From the NCBI RefSeq assembly GCF_014650115.1, contig NZ_BMUI01000004.1, positions 372,001 to 436,000 on the forward strand: 64,000 nt of DNA, read 5' to 3'. The translations under genes were made by a program, and so were the position numbers. Positions within the stretch are counted from its first letter, which is position 1, and every line of letters starts with the position of its first letter. This DNA comes from Streptomyces olivaceoviridis (lineage in GTDB: Bacteria > Actinomycetota > Actinomycetes > Streptomycetales > Streptomycetaceae). The notes beneath the pieces were generated by a model that saw nothing but the letters and a program-made list of their open reading frames with translations, did no database searches and was not told the DNA's origin. This document shows, piece by piece, positions 27,511-35,772 of the stretch.

Positions 27511-27945
27511 TCAGGCGGCCTGGCGGCGCATCGACGGCACGCGCATCGGGCGCGAGCCCGGGCCGCCGACGTGCGAGAAGGGCTGCGTCCGCCAGTTCAG
27601 ACCCTGGGGAAGCGTGAGCAGCAGGGCGGTGTCCTGCTCCTGCGGCTCGAAGGACTCGTCCGCGGGGCGGGCGTCGGCCGCCGCACGGCCCGTGCCCGCG
27701 CACACCGTGAGCCCGAACGGGTTCCACGGCGAGGCGCACAGCGCGTGCTCCGGCAGCACTTCCTCGTCCGCCAGCAGCGCGATCGGCTGCGCGCAGTCCG
27801 GGCAGATCACCCGGTACATCTCGAAGGTGTCGTAGGCGTCCAGATCCTCGTCGAAGGCGTCGGGTCCGACGCCCTCCGGCTCGGGTTCGGCGACCGGCTG
27901 CCGGTGCGCGGACGCGGATCGACCAGGGCGATGGGTACTCTGCAT
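27511..27945 (-). CDS. Hypothetical protein with a CPDC metal-site motif
   Basis: A 144-residue protein, acidic in the first half, with YRVICPDCAQPIALLADEEVLPEHALCASPWNPFGLTVC. The CxxC plus later Cys/His residues suggest a small zinc-binding fold. ATG 27945 follows GGGGGAGA. It is divergent from the Lrp/AsnC gene. Function unknown. Confidence 0.7.
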   Translation of the reverse strand: MQSTHRPGRSASAHRQPVAEPEPEGVGPDAFDEDLDAYDTFEMYRVICPDCAQPIALLADEEVLPEHALCASPWNPFGLTVCAGTGRAAADARPADESFEPQEQDTALLLTLPQGLNWRTQPFSHVGGPGSRPMRVPSMRRQAA

Positions 27946-28182
27946 GGGATTCTCCCCCTAAGGCTGGGCCGTGAAGGCGCTGCGGCCTCGACCACAGCAA
28001 GCACTTCCCGTCCGGTCTCGGCGGTAATCACGAGGGCATCACGGAGCCGGTGTTCGAGACGTGTGGTCTTCGTCACATGCCGTATGCGGGTGCCCGTCCC
28101 GGTGCATTTTCTGCCGAAACAGGGAATGACCTGCACCTCTGAGGTATCCGTGGAGATCAGGCGCACTGTAGGTTTTGGCGGC

Positions 28183-28623
28183 ATGGAGGAGCTGGACCGT
28201 CAGATCGTGCAGCTGCTCGTCAAGGACGGGCGGATGAGCTACACAGACCTGGGCAAGGCCACGGGCCTGTCCACGTCGGCCGTGCACCAGCGGGTGCGCA
28301 GGCTGGAGCAGCGTGGCGTCATCCGCGGCTACGCCGCGGTGGTCGACCCCGAGGCCGTCGGGCTGCCGCTGACCGCGTTCATCTCGGTGAAGCCGTTCGA
28401 CCCCAGCGCCCCCGACGACATCGCCGACCGCCTCGCCGGGGTCCCCGAGATCGAGGCGTGCCACAGCGTGGCGGGCGACGAGAACTACATCCTCAAGGTG
28501 CGCGTCTCCACCCCGCACGAACTGGAGGAACTGCTGGCCCGCCTGCGCTCGCTGGCCGGGGTTTCGACGCGGACGACGGTGGTCCTCTCGACACCGTACG
28601 AGGCCCGGCCGCCGAAGATCTGA
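28183..28623 (+). CDS. Lrp/AsnC family transcriptional regulator
   Basis: A 146-residue regulator: N-terminal helix-turn-helix (YTDLGKATGLSTSAVHQRVRRLEQRGVIRGYAAVV, about 20-54) and a RAM/ACT-like ligand domain (about 65-140; GVPEIEACHSVAGDENYILKVRV). These proteins sense amino acids or related ligands and form octamers. Upstream GTG 28150 could add 11 residues; ATG 28183 fits the usual start. Target unknown; a YtcJ-like amidohydrolase follows 82 bp downstream. Confidence 0.93.
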   Translation: MEELDRQIVQLLVKDGRMSYTDLGKATGLSTSAVHQRVRRLEQRGVIRGYAAVVDPEAVGLPLTAFISVKPFDPSAPDDIADRLAGVPEIEACHSVAGDENYILKVRVSTPHELEELLARLRSLAGVSTRTTVVLSTPYEARPPKI

Positions 28624-28705
28624 CAGCCGCCGCGCCGACGGCGCCGGGTGCCTTCCGGGCGCCCCCGGTGCTGCTCCCGCCCGGCTCCGCGAGAAACTGT
28701 CGGCC

Positions 28706-30313
28706 ATGAGCAACCGCACCGCCGAGCCCCCCGAGACCGTCCTGCTCCGCCGTGGCGAGGTCCACAGCCCCGCGGACCCCTTCGCGACGGCGATGGTCGT
28801 CGAGGCGGGCCACGTCGCCTGGGTCGGCTCCGAGGGCGCGGCCGACGCCTTCGCCGACGGCGTGGACGAGGTGGTCGACCTCGACGGCGCCCTGGTCACC
28901 CCCGCTTTCACCGACGCCCATGTGCACACCACCGCGACCGGCCTCGCCCTGACCGGTCTCGACCTGTCCGGCGCCGCCTCGCTGGAGGCGGCCCTCGCCC
29001 GTGTCCGCGAGTTCGCCGCCGTCCGCCCCGACGACCGGGTCCTGCTGGGCCACGGCTGGGACGCCGCCCGCTGGCCCGGCGGCCGGCCGCCGACCCGCGC
29101 GGAGCTGGACGAGGCCACCGGCGGACGCCCGCTGTACCTGTCCCGCATCGACGTGCACTCGGCGGTGGTCAGCACCGCCCTGCTGGACCTGGTCCCCGCC
29201 GACGTCCCGCGCGAGGACGCCCCGCTCACCAAGGACGCCCACCACGCCGTCCGCGAGGCCGCCCTCGCCGCCATCACCCCCGCCCAGCGCGCCGAGGCCC
29301 AGCGCACCGCCCTGGCGCACGCGGCCTCCCTCGGCATCGGCACCGTGCACGAGTGCGGCGGCCCGCGGATCTCCTCCGAGGACGACTTCACCGGCCTGCT
29401 GCGGCTCGCCGCCGAGGTGCCGGGCCCCCGCGTCGTGGGCTACTGGGCGGAAGAGGACACCGCGAAGGCCCGCGAACTGGGTGCCACCGGCGCCGCGGGC
29501 GACCTCTTCGCCGACGGCGCCCTCGGCTCGCACACCGCCTGTCTGCACGAGCCGTACGCCGACGCCGGCCACAGCGGCACCGCCTACCTGGACGCCGCCG
29601 CCGTCGCCGCCCACGTCGCGGCCTGCACCGAGGCGGGCCTCCAGGCCGGCTTCCACGCCATCGGCGACGCCGCCGTGGCCGCCGTGGTGGAGGGCGTGCG
29701 CGCCGCCGCCGAGAAGGTGGGCCTCGCCCGGATCCGCGCCGCCCGGCACCGCGTCGAGCACGCCGAGATGCTCACCCCCGACACCGTCGCCGGCTTCGCC
29801 GAGCTGGGCCTGATCGCCTCCGTCCAGCCCGCCTTCGACGCGCTGTGGGGCGGCGAGGACGGCATGTACGCCCGGCGTCTGGGGGCGGAGCGGGCCCGCA
29901 CCCTCAACCCGTTCGCCGCCCTGCTCCGCTCCGGTGTACCGCTCGCGTTCGGCTCCGACAGCCCGGTCACCCCGCTCGACCCGTGGGGCACGGTCCGTGC
30001 CGCCGCCTTCCACCGCACGCCCGAGCACCGGATCTCCGTCCGCGCCGCCTTCACCGCGCACACGCGTGGCGGCTGGCGGGCCGTCGGCCGCGACGACGCG
30101 GGTGTCCTGGTCCCGGGAGCCCCCGCCGACTACGCCGTCTGGCGGACCGACGAGCTGATCGTGCAGGCCCCCGACGACCGGGTCGCCCGCTGGTCCACCG
30201 ATCCGCGCTCCGGCACGCCCGGTCTGCCCGACCTCACCCCGGGCCGTGACCTGCCGGTCTGCCTGCGGACCGTGGTCGGCGGGCGGACGGTGTTCGTACG
30301 GCCGGGCGAGTGA
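28706..30313 (+). CDS. YtcJ-like amidohydrolase
   Basis: A 535-residue metal-dependent hydrolase of the TIM-barrel amidohydrolase superfamily. DAHVHTTATG (about 72-81) is the first metal-binding HxH motif, HECGG near 216, GFHAIGDAAV near 315 and AFGSDSPVTPLDPW near 415 with the conserved Asp. It probably hydrolyses an amide or cyclic amide in the cytosol; substrate not identifiable. ATG 28706 gives the usual N-terminus. Confidence 0.88.
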   Translation: MSNRTAEPPETVLLRRGEVHSPADPFATAMVVEAGHVAWVGSEGAADAFADGVDEVVDLDGALVTPAFTDAHVHTTATGLALTGLDLSGAASLEAALARVREFAAVRPDDRVLLGHGWDAARWPGGRPPTRAELDEATGGRPLYLSRIDVHSAVVSTALLDLVPADVPREDAPLTKDAHHAVREAALAAITPAQRAEAQRTALAHAASLGIGTVHECGGPRISSEDDFTGLLRLAAEVPGPRVVGYWAEEDTAKARELGATGAAGDLFADGALGSHTACLHEPYADAGHSGTAYLDAAAVAAHVAACTEAGLQAGFHAIGDAAVAAVVEGVRAAAEKVGLARIRAARHRVEHAEMLTPDTVAGFAELGLIASVQPAFDALWGGEDGMYARRLGAERARTLNPFAALLRSGVPLAFGSDSPVTPLDPWGTVRAAAFHRTPEHRISVRAAFTAHTRGGWRAVGRDDAGVLVPGAPADYAVWRTDELIVQAPDDRVARWSTDPRSGTPGLPDLTPGRDLPVCLRTVVGGRTVFVRPGE

Positions 30314-30422
30314 TCTCCCGGGGCGGCCCGGGCCGCCCGGGCCGCCGGGGCCCCGCCGCCCGACCTGCGCATCCTCCCCACCGGCCCGGCCACCGATGCC
30401 GTCCGCGCAGTTCAAAGGGCTG

Positions 30423-30453
30423 TTGACAGTCGGCGGCCGGGGGCCGGTAGGTT
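30423..30453 (+). promoter_or_regulatory. Promoter TTGACA-N19-TAGGTT
   Basis: A perfect -35 TTGACA at 30423-30428 and TAGGTT at 30448-30453, spaced 19 bp. Spacing is slightly long. Transcription would begin near 30460, over 400 bases before ppm1. Confidence 0.5.
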
Positions 30454-30650
30454 CGTCCGAGTCCACCACCGGACGCCCGACCGGGGGACGTTCAGCCGAC
30501 TCGTCGCAGCGCCGCTGGGTCAGGGACGGTGTGCCGCACCGGAGCACCGTCACTGGGAGCCAGGCTCAGCGCCCGCGCCGACGAGGGGAACGTTCCCGCG
30601 GGTCGGCCAGGTGTGACCCGGGTGGGGCCCGGGCGCTCAGTAGACAACGG

Positions 30651-30693
30651 CTTCGGTCGACCCGCAGCCAGCGGGTCCCGGGTCGGACCGAAG
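30651..30693. other. Two-tier hairpin upstream of ppm1
   Basis: Outer arms CTTCGGTC (30651-30658) and GACCGAAG (30686-30693) enclose a perfect inner stem GACCCGC/GCGGGTC with a 5-base loop, plus an 8-base bulge. It could be a terminator of a short RNA starting near 30460 or an RNA structure in the ppm1 leader. Confidence 0.5.
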
Positions 30694-30871
30694 GGTGCCG
30701 GGCCCCCATCCGTCGCGGTACGAAGGTGTTCGGTGCGTGGTGGGAAGGTGCCGAAAAGAACCTTCTTACCCCGCTCTTGTGGAACCGACACCACCATACG
30801 AACGCGCTGTCACGTCTTCCCAGACGGCGGCCACTATGGTGGACCCCTGCGTACGACATGAAGGGGCAGCA

Positions 30872-31666
30872 GTGAACGACGGCGACGGGACCCTCGCGGC
30901 CAAGGCCCAGGGGAGGCAGTTCGGCCCGCTCGGCACGGCCTTGGTGATCATTCCGACCTACAACGAGGCGGAGAACATCAAGACCATCGTCGGCCGGGTG
31001 CGCAAGGCCGTCCCCGAGGCGCACGTACTGATCGCGGACGACAACAGCCCCGACGGCACCGGCAAGCTCGCCGACGAACTGGCCGCCGAGGACGAGCACG
31101 TCCACGTGCTGCACCGCAAGGGCAAGGAGGGCCTCGGGGCCGCCTACCTCGCGGGCTTCCGCTGGGGCCTGGAGCGGGACTACGGCGTGCTGATCGAGAT
31201 GGACGCCGACGGCTCCCACCAGCCCGAGGAACTGCCCCGGCTGCTCACCGCCCTCAAGGGCGCCGACCTGGTCCTCGGTTCCCGCTGGGTGCCCGGCGGC
31301 CGGGTGGTGAACTGGCCGAAGTCCCGGGAGTTCCTCTCGCGGGGCGGCTCCACGTACTCGCGGCTCATGCTCGACGTGCCGATCCGGGACGTGACCGGCG
31401 GCTTCCGGGCCTTCCGCCGCGAGACGCTGGAGGGCCTCGGCCTCGGCGAGGTCGCCTCGCAGGGCTACTGCTTCCAGGTCGACCTGGCCCGCCGCGCGGT
31501 GAAGGCCGGCTACCACGTCGTCGAGGTCCCCATCACCTTCGTCGAGCGGGCATTGGGCGACTCCAAGATGAGCAAGGACATCGTGGTCGAGGCCCTGTGG
31601 CGGGTCACCTCCTGGGGCGTCGGGGACCGCCTCGGCAAGCTCACCGGCAGGGACAAACAGGCGTAG
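30872..31666 (+). CDS. ppm1: Polyprenol monophosphomannose synthase
   Basis: A 264-residue GT2 enzyme beginning at GTG 30872 with AAGGGGCAG upstream. It shows VIIPTYNEAENI (about 25-36), IADDNSPDG (54-62), the metal-binding EMDADGSHQPEE (109-120, DxD at 111-113) and the dolichol-phosphate-mannose synthase signature DVTGGFRAFRR. It moves mannose from GDP-mannose to polyprenyl phosphate at the membrane, the donor for protein O-mannosylation and, in S. coelicolor, needed for phage phiC31 infection. No membrane domain or Lnt fusion is attached, as in other Streptomyces. Confidence 0.93.
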   Translation: MNDGDGTLAAKAQGRQFGPLGTALVIIPTYNEAENIKTIVGRVRKAVPEAHVLIADDNSPDGTGKLADELAAEDEHVHVLHRKGKEGLGAAYLAGFRWGLERDYGVLIEMDADGSHQPEELPRLLTALKGADLVLGSRWVPGGRVVNWPKSREFLSRGGSTYSRLMLDVPIRDVTGGFRAFRRETLEGLGLGEVASQGYCFQVDLARRAVKAGYHVVEVPITFVERALGDSKMSKDIVVEALWRVTSWGVGDRLGKLTGRDKQA

Positions 31667-31759
31667 CGCCGGGTCCGCGGTCCCGGCCGGCCGGCCGTTC
31701 GCGCCCTGGGTGATCACCCCCTTATCCCGCGCTGAGCCGCGCCCAGGCACACTGGAACC

Positions 31760-32311
31760 ATGACGACTGGCGCTCCGACCTCTCCGTACACCGACCGCCG
31801 CCGGCGCTCCCGGCTGCGCAGGTATCTGCCGCTGGGCTTCGCCGCGTGGCTGGTGCTGGAGATCTGGCTGCTGACCCTGGTCGCGGGCGCGGCGGGCGGC
31901 CTCACGGTGTTCCTGCTGCTGGTCGCGGGCCTCGTGGCGGGGTCCGTGGTCATCAAGCGGGCGGGCCGTCGCGCCTTCCAGAGTCTGAACGAGGCGCTGC
32001 GGCAGGGCGGCTCGCCGGCGCGCGGCGGCGGCAACGGCCTGATGATGCTCGGCGGTCTGCTGCTGATGATCCCCGGCCTGGTCTCGGACGCGGCGGGCCT
32101 GCTCCTGCTGCTCCCGCCGGTCCAGAAGGCGGTGAGCCGCTTCGCGGAGAACGCGCTGGAACGGAGTCTGCGCAAGGCCGCCCCGGGCAGCCTGGGCGAC
32201 GCGTTCCAGCAGGTCCGCATCCACCGGCCCGACGGCAAGGTGGTGCAGGGCGAGGTCATCAGGGAGGACCGGCCCGAGCCGGGGGAGCACCGGCCCCCGC
32301 TCACTCGCTGA
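31760..32311 (+). CDS. fxsA: FxsA family membrane protein
   Basis: A 183-residue protein with Arg-rich start, two or three transmembrane segments (about 24-45, 47-67, 94-118) and the GLMMLGGLLLMIPGLVSDAAGLLLLLPP signature of FxsA, known in E. coli for influencing phage T7 exclusion by F plasmids. The cytosolic tail is charged. It starts 93 bp after ppm1 on the same strand and is closed by a strong terminator. Confidence 0.9.
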   Translation: MTTGAPTSPYTDRRRRSRLRRYLPLGFAAWLVLEIWLLTLVAGAAGGLTVFLLLVAGLVAGSVVIKRAGRRAFQSLNEALRQGGSPARGGGNGLMMLGGLLLMIPGLVSDAAGLLLLLPPVQKAVSRFAENALERSLRKAAPGSLGDAFQQVRIHRPDGKVVQGEVIREDRPEPGEHRPPLTR

Positions 32312-32334
32312 GCGTCCCGCACGAGCACGGAGAA

Positions 32335-32380
32335 ACGACCGCGGGCGCCGTACGTCTTCACGTACGGCGCCCGCGGTCGT
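32335..32380. terminator. Perfect 21-bp stem, bidirectional terminator
   Basis: Arms at 32335-32355 and 32360-32380 pair over all 21 bases with the tetraloop CTTC. It lies between the converging fxsA and rbpA genes and can stop transcription from both sides. Confidence 0.85.
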
Positions 32381-32395
32381 TGCGCTGTGTGCGCG

Positions 32396-32770
32396 TTATG
32401 CGCTCTTGCGGCTGTCCCTGGGGTGAACCGCGATGTTCATCGCCCCCGAGCGCAGCACCGCCAGACGCTCCTCAAGGACCTCTTCGAGTTCCTCGCGGGT
32501 GCGTCGCTCCATCAGCATGTCCCAATGGGTACGCGCGGGCTTGGCCTTCTTCTCCTCAGGGCCGTCGCCGTCCACGAGGAGTGCCTGGGCACCACAGACC
32601 TTGCACTCCCACTCCGGCGGGATCTCCGCCTCGACCGAGAAGGGCATCTCGAAGCGATGCCCCTTCTCGCATGCGTACTCCACGGCCTGGCGCGGGGCCA
32701 GGTCGATACCGCGGTCCGTCTCGTAGCTGGTCACCACGAGGCGCGTACCGCGAAGAGCTCGCTCACTCAT
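32396..32770 (-). CDS. rbpA: RNA polymerase-binding protein RbpA
   Basis: A 124-residue protein, the exact usual length. Conserved regions include YACEKGHRFEMPFSVEAEIPPEWECKVCG (core domain; Cys-rich zinc-site residues present), the basic linker KPARTHWDML and the sigma-interacting helix RRTREELEEVLEERLAVLR. It stabilises the HrdB holoenzyme and open complexes and supports growth under stress and basal rifampicin tolerance. Preceded by a sigma-R-type promoter, as in S. coelicolor. Confidence 0.96.
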   Translation of the reverse strand: MSERALRGTRLVVTSYETDRGIDLAPRQAVEYACEKGHRFEMPFSVEAEIPPEWECKVCGAQALLVDGDGPEEKKAKPARTHWDMLMERRTREELEEVLEERLAVLRSGAMNIAVHPRDSRKSA

Positions 32771-32831
32771 GAATCGTGCCTCCCGGGCTTGTCGCCCACA
32801 GGACAGGTGTCGCTGTCGTCGTCATCCGGTC

Positions 32832-32857
32832 AACGTCCGGTCGGCGGTAAAGATTCC
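32832..32857 (-). promoter_or_regulatory. Sigma-R-type promoter of rbpA
   Basis: The minus strand reads GGAAT (32857-32853), exactly 18 bp, then GTT (32834-32832). This is the sigma-R consensus GGAAT-N18-GTT and matches the known thiol-stress induction of rbpA in S. coelicolor. Start of transcription near 32825. Confidence 0.8.
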
Positions 32858-32933
32858 CGTTCCGAGTCCCGTTCCGGGTCATGCGTCGCCGTCGTAGCCG
32901 CCCCTTGTTCTACCCACAGGCGCCCGGTTTGTC

Positions 32934-32951
32934 ACATCTGCTAGCAGATGT
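32934..32951. promoter_or_regulatory. Perfect 18-bp palindrome ACATCTGCTAGCAGATGT
   Basis: It lies about 80 bp upstream of the rbpA sigma-R promoter and 98 bp after the end of the MFS pseudogene. It may be an operator for rbpA or part of a weak terminator. The factor is unknown. Confidence 0.4.
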
Positions 32952-33048
32952 CACCCAGCGTTTCGGCATCTTTGACGCGCAGTAACGGTACGCCTGGCAG
33001 GCCAAACGCGTACACTACCGCCCTTTCATGTCGAGTGCTAAATCGGCG

Positions 33049-34139
33049 CTAGATCTTTTCCGGGACCGGGTTCCCCGCCTCGGAGATCGCACGCCGCACC
33101 GGGACCCGCGCGAGCAGGACGAAGCCGAGGACGAAGAAGGCCACCAGCGTGAGCGTCCACGCCACCAGGGAGCCGAGGACCGTCCGCTGCGCGCCGTACG
33201 TCCGCGCCGGCCGCCCCATCGCCAGTGCCCCCGCCACGGCCAGCACCTGCACCAGCAGGACCGCCCAGATCAGCGTCGACTGGCCGAGACCCGGCTCCTC
33301 GGAGCCGTAGACCGAGGCCAGCGTGATCACTGTCTGGATGCCGTCGTTGTAGACGAGGTACGCGAGCAGGAACGTCAGGGTCAGCGGATGCCGGCGCATG
33401 TCCCGGACCGTCGTGGCCAGCTGCCGCGGCCCTGGTGTGGCCTGGCCCACGCGCGCGGGGCGGTCGCGCAGCCTGCGCAGCGGTACGAGCGTGAAGGCGC
33501 CCCACCACAGGCCCGCCGAGGCCAGGCAGACGCGGACGGCGGCGGTCTCGGAGAGGCCGAAGGAGTCGTGCGCCGAGTACAGCACCAGGTTGGCGACGAG
33601 GACGAGGGAACCCGCCGCGTAGCCGAAGGCCCGGCCGCGGGAGGAGACCGCGTCGCGCTGCTCGGGCGCCGCGATCCGCGGCAGATAGGAGTTGTGGAGC
33701 ATCATCCCGGCGGACTGCGCCGCGTTGGCCACGACGAGCAGCACCCCGCCGAGCAGATACCGGTCGCCGTCCAGGAAGAACATCCCGGTGGTCGCCGCCG
33801 CGCCGGTGTACGCCGCCGCCGCGAGCAGCGGCTTCTTGAGGCCCGTGCGGTCGGCCGCGCTGCCCACCAGGGCATCACGACGACGGCCAGGATCACCGAC
33901 AGGGACACCGAGTACGCGAAGAAGGAGCCGGCCCGGACCGGGACGCCCAGCGGGTGCACATAGCCGTCGGCGTCCGCCGCGTGCTCGGCGACCGAGGTGA
34001 GGTACGGGCCGAGGAAGACGGTGAGCACGCTCGTCGAACAGACGGAGCACGCCCAGTCGTAGACGTACCAGCCGCGCTGCTCGCGCCCGAGGCCGGCGGA
34101 CTCGTCCGCCGCCTCCGCCCGCACGGTGCCGGTGCTCAC
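33049..34139 (-). pseudogene. MFS transporter (UMF1/Atg22-like), frameshifted
   Basis: Two frames give complementary parts of one transporter. From GTG 34139 the first frame gives VRAEAADESAGLGREQRGWYVYDWACSVCSTSVL up to VILAVVVMP; the second frame resumes with VGSAADRTGLKKPLLAAAAYTG and runs to the stop at 33049. The break is at the GGG (plus strand) of 33870-33872, where one base is missing: a CCCC run has become CCC on the coding strand. The intact protein would be about 363 residues with twelve helices. It may be a sequencing error or a real inactivation. Confidence 0.75.
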
Positions 34140-34194
34140 CCGTGCCCTCGCTTCCCCGCTCAACCGCGAAGGCCGGGCCGAGGCGGCCGGCTGG

Positions 34195-34971
34195 TCAGAT
34201 CCAGACGCCGCGGTCCTCCATCACCTTGCGCAACGCGTCGATGTGATCGGTCATGATGCCATCAACCCCCAGGTCCAGAAGCCGGTGCATCCGTTCCGGT
34301 TCGTTGATCGTCCACACGTGCACCTGGAGCCCGAGCGCGTGGGCGGCGCGGACGAAGCGGTGGTCGACGACGGGCACGCCCGACTGGGCCTCCGGTACCT
34401 GCGCGGCCACGGCCGACCGGCGCACCGCGGCCGGCAGCCCCCACGAGCGCAGCCGCAGACTCAGCACCCCGCGCGTGCCGAAGGAGGTGGCCAGCCGCGG
34501 CCCCGCCAGCCGCTGGGCCCGCAGCACACGCGCCTCGGAGAAGGAGCCCACGCAGACCCGGTCCCAGGCGTCCGCTCCCTCGATCAGCTCCAGCAGGGGC
34601 CGCAGCGCGGGCTCCGCCTTGACGTCGACGTTCCAGCGCACCGCGGGGAAGGTCTCCAGCAGCTCCTCGAACAGCGGCACCGGTTCACGGCCGCCCACGC
34701 GCGCGCGGCGCACGTCCGCCCACGGCAGGTCGGCGATCCGGCCCGCGCCGTCGGTGACCCGGTCCAGGGTCGTGTCGTGGAAGGCGACCAGCCGGCCGTC
34801 CGCCGTGGCGTGCACATCCGTCTCGATGTACCGGTAGCCCAGCTCCACCGCGCGCCGGAACTGGGCCACGGTGTTCTCCAGGCCGTCGGCCGCCCCGCCC
34901 CGGTGGGCGAAGGCGATCGGCCCCGGGTGGTCCAGGAACGGGTGGCGCGGGCGCGGTGTCGTGGGGCTCAC
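34195..34971 (-). CDS. Glycerophosphodiester phosphodiesterase
   Basis: A 258-residue TIM-barrel hydrolase. FAHRGGAADGLENTVAQFRRAVELG (catalytic His-Arg-Gly and Glu), YIETDVHATADGRLVAFHD (Glu-x-Asp metal ligands and second catalytic His) and DVKAE are all intact. It releases sn-glycerol-3-phosphate from deacylated phospholipids. It is cytosolic (no signal peptide). GTG 34971 overlaps the stop of the YczE-like gene by 4 bp, so they are co-translated. Confidence 0.93.
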   Translation of the reverse strand: MSPTTPRPRHPFLDHPGPIAFAHRGGAADGLENTVAQFRRAVELGYRYIETDVHATADGRLVAFHDTTLDRVTDGAGRIADLPWADVRRARVGGREPVPLFEELLETFPAVRWNVDVKAEPALRPLLELIEGADAWDRVCVGSFSEARVLRAQRLAGPRLATSFGTRGVLSLRLRSWGLPAAVRRSAVAAQVPEAQSGVPVVDHRFVRAAHALGLQVHVWTINEPERMHRLLDLGVDGIMTDHIDALRKVMEDRGVWI

Positions 34972-35669
34972 GGTCGCAGTATCGCGCGCCCGGGTGTCGC
35001 CGCGGCGACGACCGTGCTGCCCGCCGATGCCGACGGGACGGCGAACACCCGCAGGAAGGCCTGCGCCAGCGGTCCGATGGACACGGCGTAGAGCACGGTG
35101 CCCACCCCGATGGTGCCGCCCAGGACGAATCCGGTGACCACCACCGCGATCTCCACGGCCGTCCGCATCAGCCGGACCGACCGGCCGGTGCGCCGGTGCA
35201 GCCCCGTCATCAGCCCGTCGCGCGGGCCCGGCCCGAAGCGCGCCGCGATGTAGAGGCCGGTCGCCGCGCCGTTCAGCACGATCCCCGCGACCAGCAGCGG
35301 GACACGGGCGGTGAGGGAGTGCGCGTCCGGGAGCAGGGCGAGCGTGCCGTCCATGGCGAGGCCGACCACGAAGACGTTGGAGACCGTGCCGAGTCCGGGC
35401 CGCTGGCGCAGCGGGATCCACAGGAGCAGTACCGCCGCGCCCACGATGATCGACACCACCCCGATGCTCAGCCCGGTCAGCTCCGCGAGCCCCTGGTGCA
35501 GCACGTTCCACGGCTCCAGGCCCAGGCCGGCCGCCACGAGCAGCGCGGAACTCGCGCCGTACAGCGCGAGCCCCGCGTACAACTGGACCAGCCGCCGTCC
35601 GAGGTGGCGGCCGGGAGCGGATGGACCGGGAGCGGATGGGCTGGAAGCGGATGGGCTGGGAGCGGACAT
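34968..35669 (-). CDS. YczE/YitT-like membrane protein
   Basis: A 233-residue integral membrane protein with a Ser/Pro/Ala-rich N-terminus encoded by 15-bp repeats, then about five to six transmembrane segments (LYAGLALYGASSALLVAAGLGLEPWNVLHQGL is the family's opening). YczE proteins of unknown transport role are often encoded divergently from YczR, a MocR-type regulator, which is the case here. ATG 35669 is placed 9 bases after AGGGGG. Confidence 0.85.
   Translation of the reverse strand: MSAPSPSASSPSAPGPSAPGRHLGRRLVQLYAGLALYGASSALLVAAGLGLEPWNVLHQGLAELTGLSIGVVSIIVGAAVLLLWIPLRQRPGLGTVSNVFVVGLAMDGTLALLPDAHSLTARVPLLVAGIVLNGAATGLYIAARFGPGPRDGLMTGLHRRTGRSVRLMRTAVEIAVVVTGFVLGGTIGVGTVLYAVSIGPLAQAFLRVFAVPSASAGSTVVAAATPGRAILRP
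35613..35657 (-). repeat. 15-bp tandem repeat (three units) at the start of the YczE-like gene
   Basis: Three units of GG(G/A)AGCGGATGG(A/G)C(C/T) on the plus strand encode repeated SPSAP/GPSAP at the protein N-terminus; a partial fourth unit follows to 35666. Confidence 0.8.
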
Positions 35670-35724
35670 GGACATATCCCCCTGGGTGGTGGCGGTGGCC
35701 TGACGCATGACACTCTGTGGCTTG

Positions 35725-35740
35725 GGATGAATCGTCATCC
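35725..35740. promoter_or_regulatory. Inverted repeat GGATGA-ATCG-TCATCC, probable YczR operator
   Basis: A perfect 6-bp inverted repeat in the 103-bp divergent spacer between the YczE-like and MocR genes. TGTGGC at 35716-35721 and ATGGCC near 35741 also form a loose direct repeat. MocR proteins bind such regions. Confidence 0.5.
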
Positions 35741-35772
35741 ATGGCCAATTCGGGGAAGGTGGACTGATCTCC

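Larger units (their letters stand above)
30314..30871. other. Long intergenic region (558 bp) with promoter and hairpin
   Basis: The region before ppm1 holds no convincing gene. It contains a GC-rich palindromic cluster at 30321-30355 that may end the amidohydrolase transcript, a promoter-like pair at 30423-30453 and a two-tier hairpin at 30651-30693. These could delimit a small RNA or a regulated leader. Confidence 0.55.

Noticed and set aside
34140-34163. TTG 34163 as start of the frameshifted MFS gene
   Set aside because: GTG 34139 has a GAGGG site about 8 bases upstream and gives the usual N-terminus; TTG is less likely.
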